From an uncultured beta proteobacterium (GTDB lineage Bacteria > Pseudomonadota > Gammaproteobacteria > Burkholderiales > Burkholderiaceae_C), in assembly GCA_903828235.1 (NCBI GenBank), contig CAIKLM010000007.1:1-60920 (forward strand): a stretch of DNA of 60,920 bases. Reading direction: 5' to 3'. Position numbers and translations under genes: made by a program. How positions within the stretch are numbered: position 1 is the stretch's first letter; each line of letters starts with the position of its first letter. A model generated the notes under the pieces. It ran no database searches. It was not told the origin of the DNA and was given only the letters and a program-made list of their open reading frames with translations. Of the stretch, positions 9,707 through 18,344 are shown piece after piece.

Positions 9707-11980
9707 GTGGCTGCATCCCTGTCCTCTCCGTCCCAAGCGGACGTCGACGTCGTCGACGACCCGCTGGAGTTCGGCCGCTTCACGCGCTGGGTCAGCGGCC
9801 CGGCGGGGGAGCGCCGCGCCGAGAGCTCGCTGCAGCTGGCGGGCATGCACTGCGCCGCCTGTGCCGGCCTGATCGAGAACGCGCTCGCGCGCGTCGACGG
9901 CGTGGCCGCGGTTCAGGTCAGCGCCGCCAGCGAGCGCGCCAGCGTCACCTGGGATCCCGAGCGCACCCGCCCCTCGGAGCTGATCGCCGCCGTGCGACGC
10001 GCCGGCTACGACGCCGTGCCCGACGCCGCCGCGCCGGCGCGCGAGATGCGGCGACGCGAGGCGCGGCAGGCCCTGTGGCGCCTGTTCGTAGCCGGCTTCT
10101 GCGCCATGCAGGTGATGATGTTCGCGTGGCCCAGCTACGTGGCCACGCCCGAGGAGCTCGGCGCCGAGATGCTGCGCTTGCTGAACTGGGGCAGCTGGAT
10201 GCTCACGCTGCCGGTGATGGCCTTCTCGGCGACGCCGTTCTTCGCCGGTGCCTGGCGCTCGCTGCGCAGCGTGCTGGCCGGGCGGGGCCGCCTGTTCGAC
10301 CCCCGCGCCATCGGCATGGACGTGCCGGTCGCGCTGGGCCTGCTGATCACGTTCGTGGCCAGCACCGGCGCCACCTTCGACCCCGGCGGCCCGTTCGGCC
10401 GCGAGGTCTACTTCGACTCGCTGACCATGTTCGTGAGCTTCCTGCTCGGCGCGCGCTGGGTGGAGCTGAAGGCGCGGGGCCGCGCGGCCGAGCAGCTCGA
10501 GCGCGCCATGGCCCGGCTGCCCGAGACCGCCTGGCGCGTGGGCCCCGACGGCGCCGTGAGCGCCGTCAGCACGCTGCGCCTGCACGTGGGCGATGTGGTC
10601 CGCGTGCCGCTGGGCCAGGCCTTCCCTGCCGACGGCGTGCTGCACGAGGGCCGCACCGAGGCCGACGAGTCGCTGCTCACCGGCGAGTCGACGCCCGTGG
10701 CCAAGGCCGAGGGCAGCCCGGTGGTGGCCGGCAGCGTGAACGTGGGTTCGCCGGTGCTGGTGCGGGTGGAGCGCATTGGCGGCGACACGCGGCTCGAGGG
10801 CATCGTCTCGATGATGAAGAGCGCGCTGGCGCAGCGCCCGGCCGCCGCGCGGCTGGCCGACCGCTGGGCGCCGCCCTTCCTGTGGACGGTGCTGCTGCTG
10901 GCGGCGGGCGGTGCCGCGGCCTGGAGCCTGATCGATCCGTCGCGCGCCGTGTGGGTGGCGGTGTCGGTGCTCATCGTCACCTGCCCCTGCGCGCTGTCGC
11001 TGGCGGCGCCGGCCACGCTGGTGGCCGCGGCGCGCGGCATGGCGCGCGAGGGCGTGCTGCTGCAGCGCCTGGATGCCATCGAGGTGCTGGCCCGCGCGCG
11101 CCACGCGGTGTTCGACAAGACCGGCACGCTCACCGAGGACCGTCCCACGCTGGCCGGCGTGCGGCTGCGGCCGTTGGCGCAGCCGGCTGCCGACGCGGCC
11201 ACGCTGCGTCGCCACGCGGCGTCGCTCGCGGGCTGGTCGCAGCACCCGCTGTCGCGCGCGCTTGTCGCGGGCCTGGGCGAGGCTCCGGCGGGCTGGGCAA
11301 GCGTCCGCGAAGTGCCCGGCGCGGGCGTCGAGGGCGTCGACGCGCAGGGCCGCGCGTGGCGCCTGGGCTCGCCCGCCTGGGCTGCGGGCGAGGGCGGCGA
11401 CGACGCCGTGGTGCTGGCCTGCGACGGCGTGGCGCAGGCCGCCTTCGACTTCGACGAGACCCTGCGCAAGGGCGCGGCCGAGGCGGTGTCGCGGCTGCAG
11501 GCCGAGGGCGTGCAGGTGACGCTGCTCAGCGGCGACCGCGCCGCGCGCGCGCAGGCCCTGGCGGCGCGGCTGGGCATCGCGCGCGTGCAGGCCGGGGCCA
11601 CGCCCGAGGCCAAGCTGGCCGCGCTGGCCGCCTTGCAGTCCACCGACGGGCCCGTGGTGATGGTGGGCGACGGCGTCAACGACGCGCCGGTCCTGGCGCG
11701 TGCCGACGCCTCGCTGGCCATGGGGCAGGGTGCCCTGGTGGCGCGTGCCCAGGCCGATGCCGTGGTGACCTCCAGCCGCCTTGACGACATCGTGCGCGCG
11801 CGTGCGCGCGCCCGGCGCGCCGTGGCCATCGTGAAGCAGAACCTGGTGATGTCGGCGGCGTACAACGCCACGTGCATCCCGCTGGCGCTGGTGGGCTGGC
11901 TGCCGCCCTGGGCCGCGGGCCTGGGCATGGCACTGAGCTCGCTGGTCGTGATCGTCAACGCCCAGCGCGCCGCGCGCTGA
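9707..11980 (+). CDS. ccoI: copper-exporting P1B-type ATPase of cbb3 oxidase assembly
   Basis: 757 residues from GTG 9707 (same as FixI). An N-terminal heavy-metal domain carries GMHCAACAGL (CxxC). Eight membrane helices include the metal site TCPCALSLAAP; the actuator motif LTGESTPVAK, phosphorylation motif FDKTGTLTED and hinge GDGVNDAPVLA are intact. FixI/CcoI-type pumps move Cu(I) from the cytoplasm for loading of the CuB centre of CcoN. The gene is directly followed by ccoS and ccoN, which supports this over a general copper-detoxification CopA. The longer frame upstream is not coding: it overlaps DUF192 on the other strand. Confidence 0.95.
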   Translation: MAASLSSPSQADVDVVDDPLEFGRFTRWVSGPAGERRAESSLQLAGMHCAACAGLIENALARVDGVAAVQVSAASERASVTWDPERTRPSELIAAVRRAGYDAVPDAAAPAREMRRREARQALWRLFVAGFCAMQVMMFAWPSYVATPEELGAEMLRLLNWGSWMLTLPVMAFSATPFFAGAWRSLRSVLAGRGRLFDPRAIGMDVPVALGLLITFVASTGATFDPGGPFGREVYFDSLTMFVSFLLGARWVELKARGRAAEQLERAMARLPETAWRVGPDGAVSAVSTLRLHVGDVVRVPLGQAFPADGVLHEGRTEADESLLTGESTPVAKAEGSPVVAGSVNVGSPVLVRVERIGGDTRLEGIVSMMKSALAQRPAAARLADRWAPPFLWTVLLLAAGGAAAWSLIDPSRAVWVAVSVLIVTCPCALSLAAPATLVAAARGMAREGVLLQRLDAIEVLARARHAVFDKTGTLTEDRPTLAGVRLRPLAQPAADAATLRRHAASLAGWSQHPLSRALVAGLGEAPAGWASVREVPGAGVEGVDAQGRAWRLGSPAWAAGEGGDDAVVLACDGVAQAAFDFDETLRKGAAEAVSRLQAEGVQVTLLSGDRAARAQALAARLGIARVQAGATPEAKLAALAALQSTDGPVVMVGDGVNDAPVLARADASLAMGQGALVARAQADAVVTSSRLDDIVRARARARRAVAIVKQNLVMSAAYNATCIPLALVGWLPPWAAGLGMALSSLVVIVNAQRAAR

Positions 11981-11991
11981 AGGCGGGCCCC

Positions 11992-12168
11992 ATGGAAAGC
12001 CTGTACCTGCTGATCCCGCTGTCGGCGCTGATCGTCCTGGGCATCATCGCCGTCTTCCGCTGGGCGCTGAACCGCGGCCAGTTCGAGGACCTCGAGCGCG
12101 AAGGTGAACGGATCCTGACAGACGAGCCCGGGCCGCTTGACGCCGGTCAAGCCCGCCGCGAGGACTGA
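11992..12168 (+). CDS. ccoS: cbb3 oxidase maturation protein CcoS
   Basis: 58 residues, the usual size. One membrane helix ([18 protein letters not shown] and on) is followed by the family pattern [17 protein letters not shown], with Asp/Glu-rich soluble tail. CcoS is needed to place haem and copper in CcoN. It starts 11 bases after ccoI, and its last codons contain the FNR-like box used by ccoN. Confidence 0.95.
   Translation: MESLYLLIPLSALIVLGIIAVFRWALNRGQFEDLEREGERILTDEPGPLDAGQARRED
12137..12150 (+). promoter_or_regulatory. FNR-type operator before ccoN
   Basis: TTGACGCCGGTCAA is a perfect 5-4-5 palindrome matching the FNR/ANR consensus TTGAT-N4-ATCAA at 8 of 10 positions. An AAGAAT -10-like box lies at 12173-12178, which puts transcription start near 12185 and the operator centre near -41.5, the classic position for a class II FNR-activated promoter. 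The site is inside the 3' end of ccoS, 77 bases upstream of the ccoN ATG. It would give ccoNOQP its own oxygen-controlled promoter. Confidence 0.7.
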
Positions 12169-12226
12169 ACGGAAGAATGCCCGGACAGGCTGCAGGCGTC
12201 TGCGGCCCATCCGAGGAGTCCGTTCG

Positions 12227-13687
12227 ATGTCAACCACACGTGCTGCCGCATCCGGGCAGGCCGTCTATGCCGACAACGTGGTCAGGCTGTTCGCCCTGGC
12301 CGCCGTGTTGTGGGGCGTGGTCGGCATGCTCGTCGGCGTCATCATCGCCGCCCAGCTGACCTGGCCCGAGCTCAACCTGGGCATTCCCTGGCTCAGCTAC
12401 GGCCGCCTGCGGCCGCTGCACACCAACGCGGTGATCTTCGCGTTCGGCGGCTGCGCGCTGTTCGCCACCAGCTACCACGTCGTGCAGCGCACCTGCCAGA
12501 CGCGGCTGTTCGCGCCGGGCCTGGCGATGTTTACCTTCATCGGCTGGCAGCTCGTCATCCTGGCGGCCGCCATCAGCCTGCCGCTGGGCTACACCCAAGG
12601 CAAGGAGTACGCCGAACTCGAGTGGCCCATCGACCTGCTGATCGCGGTGGTGTGGGTGAGCTACGCCATCGTGTTCTTCGGCACGATTGGCGTGCGCAAG
12701 GTCCGGCACATCTACGTGGCGAACTGGTTCTTCGGCGCCTTCATCATCGCCGTGGCGCTGCTGCACATCGTCAACAGCGCCGCCATCCCCTGGGGCGCGA
12801 TGAAGAGCTACAGCGCCTACGCCGGCGTGCAGGACGCGATGATCCAGTGGTGGTACGGCCACAACGCGGTGGGCTTCTTCCTCACGGCGGGCTTCCTGGG
12901 GATGATGTACTACTACATCCCCAAGCAGGCCGAGCGCCCGGTGTACAGCTACCGGCTGAGCATCGTGCACTTCTGGGCGCTGATCTTCACGTACATGTGG
13001 GCGGGCCCGCACCACCTGCACTACACCGCGCTGCCCGACTGGGCGCAGAGCATCGGCATGGTCTTCAGCCTGGTGCTGCTGGCCCCCAGCTGGGGCGGCA
13101 TGATCAACGGCATCATGACGCTCAGCGGGGCCTGGCACAAGCTGCGCGACGACCCGATCCTGAAGTTCCTGATCGTCTCGCTGTCGTTCTACGGCATGAG
13201 CACGTTCGAGGGTCCGATGATGTCCATCAAGACCGTCAACGCGTTGAGCCACTACACCGACTGGACGGTGGGCCACGTGCACAGCGGCGCCCTGGGCTGG
13301 GTGGGCCTGATCAGCATGGGCTCGCTGTACTACCTGATCCCGCGCATGTTCGGCCGCACCACGATGTACAGCGTCAAGGCCATCGAACTGCACTTCTGGG
13401 TGGCCACCATCGGCATCGTGCTTTACATCGCCGCGATGTGGATCGCCGGCGTGATGCAGGGCCTGATGTGGCGCGCGGTCAACCCCGACGGCACGCTGGT
13501 CTACACCTTCGTCGAGAGCGTCAAGGCCACCTACCCGTACTACGTGGTGCGGCTGGTCGGCGGGCTGCTGTACCTGGGCGGCATGCTGATCATGGCCTGG
13601 AACGTGGTGATGACGGTCAAGAGCGGGCGTGCCGAGGATGCGCGCATCCCGGTCCCGGCCCCGGCCCCGGCCCTGGCCCACGCCTGA
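12227..13687 (+). CDS. ccoN: cbb3 cytochrome oxidase subunit I
   Basis: 486 residues from the ATG at 12227, which follows GAGGAG (12213-12218); the in-frame upstream part overlaps ccoS and is not needed. About 12 membrane helices with haem/copper ligands in [36 protein letters not shown] and [11 protein letters not shown]. This is the catalytic subunit that reduces oxygen to water with high affinity in the inner membrane. It is the first gene of ccoNOQP. Confidence 0.98.
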   Translation: MSTTRAAASGQAVYADNVVRLFALAAVLWGVVGMLVGVIIAAQLTWPELNLGIPWLSYGRLRPLHTNAVIFAFGGCALFATSYHVVQRTCQTRLFAPGLAMFTFIGWQLVILAAAISLPLGYTQGKEYAELEWPIDLLIAVVWVSYAIVFFGTIGVRKVRHIYVANWFFGAFIIAVALLHIVNSAAIPWGAMKSYSAYAGVQDAMIQWWYGHNAVGFFLTAGFLGMMYYYIPKQAERPVYSYRLSIVHFWALIFTYMWAGPHHLHYTALPDWAQSIGMVFSLVLLAPSWGGMINGIMTLSGAWHKLRDDPILKFLIVSLSFYGMSTFEGPMMSIKTVNALSHYTDWTVGHVHSGALGWVGLISMGSLYYLIPRMFGRTTMYSVKAIELHFWVATIGIVLYIAAMWIAGVMQGLMWRAVNPDGTLVYTFVESVKATYPYYVVRLVGGLLYLGGMLIMAWNVVMTVKSGRAEDARIPVPAPAPALAHA

Positions 13688-13708
13688 CTGACCGCAGGAG
13701 AGCACACC

Positions 13709-14329
13709 ATGGCACAGCAACACACCCCGAGCGGTCACGAGAAGATCGAGACCAGCAACTTCCTGATGATCGTGCTGATCCTGCTGGCGGTGGCCGTCGG
13801 CGGGCTGGTCGAGATCGTGCCGCTGTTCTTCCAGCGCAGCACGACGCAGCCGGTGGAGGGGCTCAAGCCCTACACGCCGCTGCAGCTGGCCGGGCGCGAC
13901 GTCTACATTCGCGAGGGCTGCTACAACTGCCACTCGCAGATGGTGCGTCCCTTCCGCGCCGAGGCGCTGCGCTACGGGCAGCTCTCGGTGGCCGGCGAGT
14001 TCGTCTACGACTACCCCTTCCAGTGGGGCAGCAAGCGCACCGGCCCCGACCTGCACCGCGTCGGCGGCAAGTACAGCGACGAGTGGCACCGCGTCCACCT
14101 GATCAACCCGCGCGACCTGGTGCCCGAGTCCAACATGCCGGCCTACCCGTGGCTGGTGACGGGTGTCGTCGACGACAAGTCGATCGGGCAGCGCATGAAG
14201 GCGCTGCAGACGCTGGGCGTGCCCTACACCGACGCCGAGGTGGCCGCGGCGGCCGAACAGGTCAAGGGCAAGTCCGAGATGGACGCCCTGATCGCCTACC
14301 TGCAGGTGCTGGGCACCGCGCGCAAGTAG
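13709..14329 (+). CDS. ccoO: cbb3 oxidase subunit II, monohaem cytochrome c
   Basis: 206 residues. An N-terminal membrane anchor is followed by the haem c site [14 protein letters not shown] and the axial Met in SNMPAYPWL. CcoO passes electrons from CcoP to CcoN. AGGAG lies just upstream of the ATG and the gene is 21 bases after ccoN. Confidence 0.98.
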   Translation: MAQQHTPSGHEKIETSNFLMIVLILLAVAVGGLVEIVPLFFQRSTTQPVEGLKPYTPLQLAGRDVYIREGCYNCHSQMVRPFRAEALRYGQLSVAGEFVYDYPFQWGSKRTGPDLHRVGGKYSDEWHRVHLINPRDLVPESNMPAYPWLVTGVVDDKSIGQRMKALQTLGVPYTDAEVAAAAEQVKGKSEMDALIAYLQVLGTARK

Positions 14330-14345
14330 GCCGAGGAGCACACCC

Positions 14346-14534
14346 ATGGACGTGAACACCCTTCGCATCGCGGTCACGGTGGCCGGACTGGCGCTGTTCC
14401 TCGCGCTGCTCGTCCACACCTGGAGCCGCAGCCGCCGCGCCGATCACCACGATGCCGCGATGCTGCCGTTCGCCGAGAGCGGCGACGTCGACGTGCCCGC
14501 CGCCGGCGGGGACGCTAACCGAACCAAGGAGTAA
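14346..14534 (+). CDS. ccoQ: cbb3 oxidase subunit CcoQ
   Basis: 62 residues: one membrane helix (about 6-25) then the pattern LLVHTWSRSRRADHHDAAML and a short acidic tail. CcoQ stabilises the oxidase, mainly CcoP association. Its position between ccoO and ccoP is diagnostic; sequence alone would be weak. It follows GAGGAG by a few bases. Confidence 0.93.
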   Translation: MDVNTLRIAVTVAGLALFLALLVHTWSRSRRADHHDAAMLPFAESGDVDVPAAGGDANRTKE

Positions 14535-14537
14535 GCC

Positions 14538-15455
14538 GTGAGCGATTTCCTGCACAGCGGCTGGGCGCTGTTCGTGGCCGTGGTGACCGCCGTGTCGCTG
14601 CTGGCCTGCCTGGTGCTGCTGGCGATCGCGGCCAAGCGCCGCGTGATGGCCAACGACAACACCACCGGCCACGTCTGGGACGAGAACCTGAGGGAGATGA
14701 ACAACCCGCTGCCGCGCTGGTGGATGGGGCTGTTCGTCATCACCGTGGTGTTCGCCGCGGTGTACCTGGCCTTCTACCCGGGCATGGGCAGCGCACCCGG
14801 CCTGCTCAAGTGGAGCAGCGCCGGCCAGTACGAGGCCGAGCAGGCCAAGGCCCGCGAGGCCATGGCCCCTGTGTACGCGCGCTTCGTGGCCATGAACGCC
14901 GAGCAGCTGGCGGCCGACGAGAAGGCCATGGGCATCGGGCAGCGCCTGTACCTCAACAACTGCGCGATGTGCCACGGCTCGGACGCGCGCGGCGCCAAGG
15001 GCTTTCCGAACCTGGCCGACAACGACTGGCTCGGCGGCAACGACCTCGACTACGTCAAGAAGGTCGTCGTCGAGGGCCGCGTCGGCGTCATGCCGGCGAT
15101 GGCGGCTGCCGTGGGCACCGCCGAGGACGCGAAGAACCTCGCGAACTACGTGCTGAGCCTGTCGGGCAGCGCCCACAACAGCGTCGCGGCGCAGCTCGGC
15201 AAGCCCAAGTTCGCCACCTGCGCGGCCTGCCACGGCCCCGAGGGCAAGGGCAACATGGCCCTGGGCGCGCCCAACCTGACCGACAAGGTCTGGCTGCACG
15301 GCTGGGGCGAGCAGGCCATCGTCCGCGCCATCACGCAGGGCATCAACAACCCGATGCCCGCGCAGGGCCGGCTGCTCACGCCCGAGCAGGTGCACGTGCT
15401 GGGCGGCTACGTGCTGAGCCTGTCGAAGAGCACGCGCGTGGTCGCCGCGAACTGA
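14538..15455 (+). CDS. ccoP: cbb3 oxidase subunit III, dihaem cytochrome c
   Basis: 305 residues from a GTG start after AAGGAG. Two N-terminal membrane helices surround the conserved VWDENLREMNNPLPRWW segment; two haem c sites, NNCAMCHGSDARG and ATCAACHGPEGKG, each have later Met ligands. CcoP receives electrons from soluble or membrane cytochromes. Last subunit of the oxidase operon. Confidence 0.98.
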   Translation: MSDFLHSGWALFVAVVTAVSLLACLVLLAIAAKRRVMANDNTTGHVWDENLREMNNPLPRWWMGLFVITVVFAAVYLAFYPGMGSAPGLLKWSSAGQYEAEQAKAREAMAPVYARFVAMNAEQLAADEKAMGIGQRLYLNNCAMCHGSDARGAKGFPNLADNDWLGGNDLDYVKKVVVEGRVGVMPAMAAAVGTAEDAKNLANYVLSLSGSAHNSVAAQLGKPKFATCAACHGPEGKGNMALGAPNLTDKVWLHGWGEQAIVRAITQGINNPMPAQGRLLTPEQVHVLGGYVLSLSKSTRVVAAN

Positions 15456-15474
15456 GGCCGCCCGGCAGCACCGC

Positions 15475-16926
15475 ATGTCCGCAGGCCCGAGCCCGGTTGC
15501 CCCGGCAGAAGACCCCGCCGCGCAGATCGTCAGCCTCTACCAGAAGCAGAGGAAGATCTATGCGCGCGCGGTCAGCGGCTGGTTCGCGGGCTGGCGCTGG
15601 GCGCTGGTGTGGGCCACGCAGCTGGTGTTCTACGGCCTGCCCTGGCTGGAGTGGAACGCGCGCCAGGCGGTGCTGTTCGACCTGGGCGCTCGCCGCTTCT
15701 ACATCTTCGGTCTCGTGCTGTACCCGCAGGACTTCATCTTCCTGACGGGCCTGCTGATCATCTCGGCCTACGCGCTGTTCCTGTTCACCACGGTGGCCGG
15801 GCGCCTGTGGTGCGGCTACGCCTGCCCTCAGACGGTCTACACCGAGATCTACATGTGGGTGGAGCGCCGGCTCGAGGGCGACCGGGCGCAGCGCATGAAG
15901 CTCGACGCCGCGCCCTGGTCGCTGGAGAAGCTGCTGCGCAAGGGCGGCAAGCAGGTGGCCTGGATCGCCATCGGCCTGTGGACCGGCTTCACCTTCGTCG
16001 GCTACTTCACGCCCATCCAGACGCTGGCGGGGCAGGTGATGTCGCTGGGCCTGGGGCCCTGGGAGTGGTTCTGGACGCTGTTCTACGGCTTTGCCACCTA
16101 CGGCAACGCCGGCTACATGCGCGAGCAGGTCTGCAAGTACATGTGCCCCTACGCGCGCTTCCAGAGCGCGATGTTCGACCCCGACACGCTGATCATCACC
16201 TACGACGCCGCGCGCGGCGACCCGCGCGGCCAGAACGCGCGACGCAGCAAGAAGGACGGCGCCCGACCCGAGGGCCTGGGCGACTGCATCGACTGCGGCC
16301 TGTGCGTGCAGGTGTGCCCCACCGGCATCGACATCCGCAACGGCCTGCAGTACGAGTGCATCGGCTGCGCCGCCTGCATCGACGTGTGCAACGGCGTGAT
16401 GGACAAGATGAACTACCCCCGCGGCCTGATCCGCTACGACACCGAGCGCGGCATGGCCGAGCGTGCCCCGCGCGCCACGCTGTGGAAGCGGGTGTTCCGC
16501 CCGCGCGTGCTGGTCTACACGGGCATCCTGGGCCTCGTCTGCACGGCGCTGCTGGTGGCGCTGCTGCTGCGCACGCCCTTCAAGGTGGACGTGGTGCGCG
16601 ACCGCGGCGCGCTGGCGCGCGTGGTCGAGGACGGCTGGGTCGAGAACGTCTACCGCCTTCAGGTGATGAACGCCACCGAGCGCGAGCAGCGCTACACCGT
16701 CGCCGTGCAGGGCCTGGAGGGGGCGCAGATCGACCGACGCGAGCCCGTCGCGCTGGCCCCGGCCGAGGCGCGCTGGGTGGCGCTGGCGGTGCGCGTGCCC
16801 CCCGAGGTGGCGGCGCAGGCGGGCAGCGGCGCGCACCCGATCAGCTTCCAGGTGACCCTGGCCCCGCAGGACGGCGCCGACGGGCACCGCGTCGTCGAGA
16901 AGTCCACCTTCCTCGTGCCGCGCTGA
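15475..16926 (+). CDS. ccoG: cbb3 oxidase assembly ferredoxin-like protein CcoG (FixG/RdxA)
   Basis: 483 residues. Several membrane helices, the motif WCGYACPQTVYTEIY near residue 120, two 4Fe-4S sites (CIDCGLCVQVCPTGIDI and CIGCAACIDVC) near 270-310, and a C-terminal Ig-like periplasmic domain after the helix near 350. CcoG is thought to reduce Cu(II) to Cu(I) for oxidase maturation. It is 19 bases after ccoP, in the same transcription unit. Confidence 0.97.
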   Translation: MSAGPSPVAPAEDPAAQIVSLYQKQRKIYARAVSGWFAGWRWALVWATQLVFYGLPWLEWNARQAVLFDLGARRFYIFGLVLYPQDFIFLTGLLIISAYALFLFTTVAGRLWCGYACPQTVYTEIYMWVERRLEGDRAQRMKLDAAPWSLEKLLRKGGKQVAWIAIGLWTGFTFVGYFTPIQTLAGQVMSLGLGPWEWFWTLFYGFATYGNAGYMREQVCKYMCPYARFQSAMFDPDTLIITYDAARGDPRGQNARRSKKDGARPEGLGDCIDCGLCVQVCPTGIDIRNGLQYECIGCAACIDVCNGVMDKMNYPRGLIRYDTERGMAERAPRATLWKRVFRPRVLVYTGILGLVCTALLVALLLRTPFKVDVVRDRGALARVVEDGWVENVYRLQVMNATEREQRYTVAVQGLEGAQIDRREPVALAPAEARWVALAVRVPPEVAAQAGSGAHPISFQVTLAPQDGADGHRVVEKSTFLVPR

Positions 16927-16955
16927 GGCGACGGCCCCCACCCGGAGACCCCCCC

Positions 16956-17165
16956 ATGAATCCGCAAGACAACCCGCCCTGGTACCGCCTGCCCATCGTC
17001 TGGATGGTGATCGCAGGCCCGGCCGCCGTGGTGGTGGCCGGCTTTGCCACGCTGGCCATCGCCATCGCCAACCCCGACCCGGTGATCAGCGTGCCGCAGG
17101 CGCGCAGCAGCACCGAGATGCCCGCGGTGCAGGGCCGCAACCACGCCGCCACCCCGCGGCCCTGA
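16956..17165 (+). CDS. ccoH: short CcoH/FixH-like membrane protein
   Basis: 69 residues starting MNPQDNPPWYRLPIVWMV, with one membrane helix and the family-like segment ANPDPVISVP. Position after ccoG and the pattern (aromatic/Pro start, single helix, then a D-P-V region) match the N-terminus of FixH/CcoH, which helps assemble cbb3 oxidase. Normal FixH proteins have a further periplasmic domain of about 80-100 residues that is absent here. GGAGA precedes the ATG. No frameshifted remainder is evident in the following 24 bases before the next gene, so this is likely a naturally short form. Confidence 0.7.
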   Translation: MNPQDNPPWYRLPIVWMVIAGPAAVVVAGFATLAIAIANPDPVISVPQARSSTEMPAVQGRNHAATPRP

Positions 17166-17188
17166 TCGCCGACGCGGCACGCTGGCAC

Positions 17189-17452
17189 ATGAAGCGCATC
17201 GCCCGCCGCGCCGCGGCCATCCTCTGGCCCGCCTTCCTGGTGGCCGCGGTGCTGGAGATCCTGGTCTTCGCCTTCGTCGACCCGGGCTCGCTGCACACGT
17301 TGTCGGGCGCCGCGCTGCCGCTGTCGGACACCGCGGTCTACTCGATCGCCTTCATCGTGTTCTGGGCGTGCACCAGCGCGGCTTGCGCGCTGACGGTGCT
17401 GCTGGAGCAGGGCACTGCCGAACTGAACCCGGCTCCCCGCGCCGGGCGCTGA
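17189..17452 (+). CDS. small two-helix membrane protein of unknown function
   Basis: 87 residues with two hydrophobic segments (about 9-30 and 47-70) and a short soluble tail. It follows ccoH by 23 bases and is the last gene before the convergent fnr. I do not recognise the family. Location suggests a role in oxidase assembly or simply cotranscription. The codon use matches its neighbours, which supports it being real. Confidence 0.65.
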   Translation: MKRIARRAAAILWPAFLVAAVLEILVFAFVDPGSLHTLSGAALPLSDTAVYSIAFIVFWACTSAACALTVLLEQGTAELNPAPRAGR

Positions 17453-17471
17453 GCCGGCGCGCGGGTGGCGT

Positions 17472-18212
17472 TCAGCAGGCGGTGCCGTTGACGAGCCGCT
17501 GCAGCGCTTCGGCGTCGAGCACCTCGATCTGCCGCTGCTTCACCGACAGGATGCCGTCGTCCTGGAAGCGGCTGAAGGCCCGGCTCACCGTCTCGAGCTT
17601 CAAGCCCAGGTAGCTGCCGATCTCCTCGCGCGTCATGCGCAGGATCAGCGAGTTGGCCGAGAACCCGCGCGTGCGCAGCCGCTGCGTCAGGTTGAGCAGG
17701 AAGGCCGCGAGGCGCTCCTCGGCGCGCATGCTGCCCAGCAGCAGCATGACGCCGTGGTCGCGGACGATCTCGCGACTCATGATCTTGTGGAAGTGGCGCT
17801 GCAGGTCCGACAACTCGCGGGACAGGTCCTCGAGCTGGTGGAAGGGGATCACGCAGACCTGGGAGTCCTCCAGGGCCACCGCGTCGCAGGTGTGGCGGTC
17901 GGTGCCGATGCCGTCGAGGCCGAGCAGTTCGCCGGCCATCTGGAAGCCCGTCACCTGATCGCGGCCGTCTTCAGACGACACGCAGGTCTTGAAGAATCCC
18001 GTGCGCACGGCGTACAGGGACGTGAAGGCGTCCCCGACGTGGAACAGCGACTCGCCGCGCGGCACCGACCGTCGCGTGGCGACGATGTCGTCGAGCCGCT
18101 CGAGCTGCTGGTTGGACATGCCGACCGGCAGGCACAACTCGCGCAGGTTGCAGCTGGAGCAGGCGACCTTGAACGGCTCGAGCTTGATGGCGGAGGACGG
18201 GGGGGACTGCAT
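17472..18212 (-). CDS. fnr: FNR-type oxygen-sensing transcription regulator
   Basis: 246 residues. N-terminal cysteines in CSSCNLRELC plus the internal Cys in RHTCDAVAL give the four ligands of an oxygen-labile 4Fe-4S cluster. A cyclic-nucleotide-like beta-roll follows, then a helix-turn-helix EEIGSYLGLKLETVSRAFSRFQ-type region with the E..SR recognition residues of FNR, predicting TTGAT-N4-ATCAA sites. Such sites occur upstream of ccoN and hemN in this window. The start is preceded by AGGAG and a GATACT -10 box (18233-18238). Divergent from hemN. Confidence 0.96.
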   Translation of the reverse strand: MQSPPSSAIKLEPFKVACSSCNLRELCLPVGMSNQQLERLDDIVATRRSVPRGESLFHVGDAFTSLYAVRTGFFKTCVSSEDGRDQVTGFQMAGELLGLDGIGTDRHTCDAVALEDSQVCVIPFHQLEDLSRELSDLQRHFHKIMSREIVRDHGVMLLLGSMRAEERLAAFLLNLTQRLRTRGFSANSLILRMTREEIGSYLGLKLETVSRAFSRFQDDGILSVKQRQIEVLDAEALQRLVNGTAC

Positions 18213-18295
18213 GGCGGCTTGACTCCTGGCCGAGTATCGCCCAAACCGTGCTGTTGTTCACGCAAGACCGGGCGTGCAGGACAGGCGTTTGGCAC

Positions 18296-18309
18296 TTGCT
18301 CTGGATCAA
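18296..18309 (+). promoter_or_regulatory. FNR box between fnr and hemN
   Basis: TTGCTCTGGATCAA matches the FNR consensus at 9 of 10 positions. Its centre is 42.5 bases before the A of the hemN ATG, so at class II spacing transcription would start essentially at the start codon. For fnr on the other strand the centre lies about 76 bases upstream of a start predicted from GATACT, so autoregulation is possible but less typical. Confidence 0.75.
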
Positions 18310-18344
18310 GCGCCCGTAACGCGACGTCCGGCACATTGGCCGTC

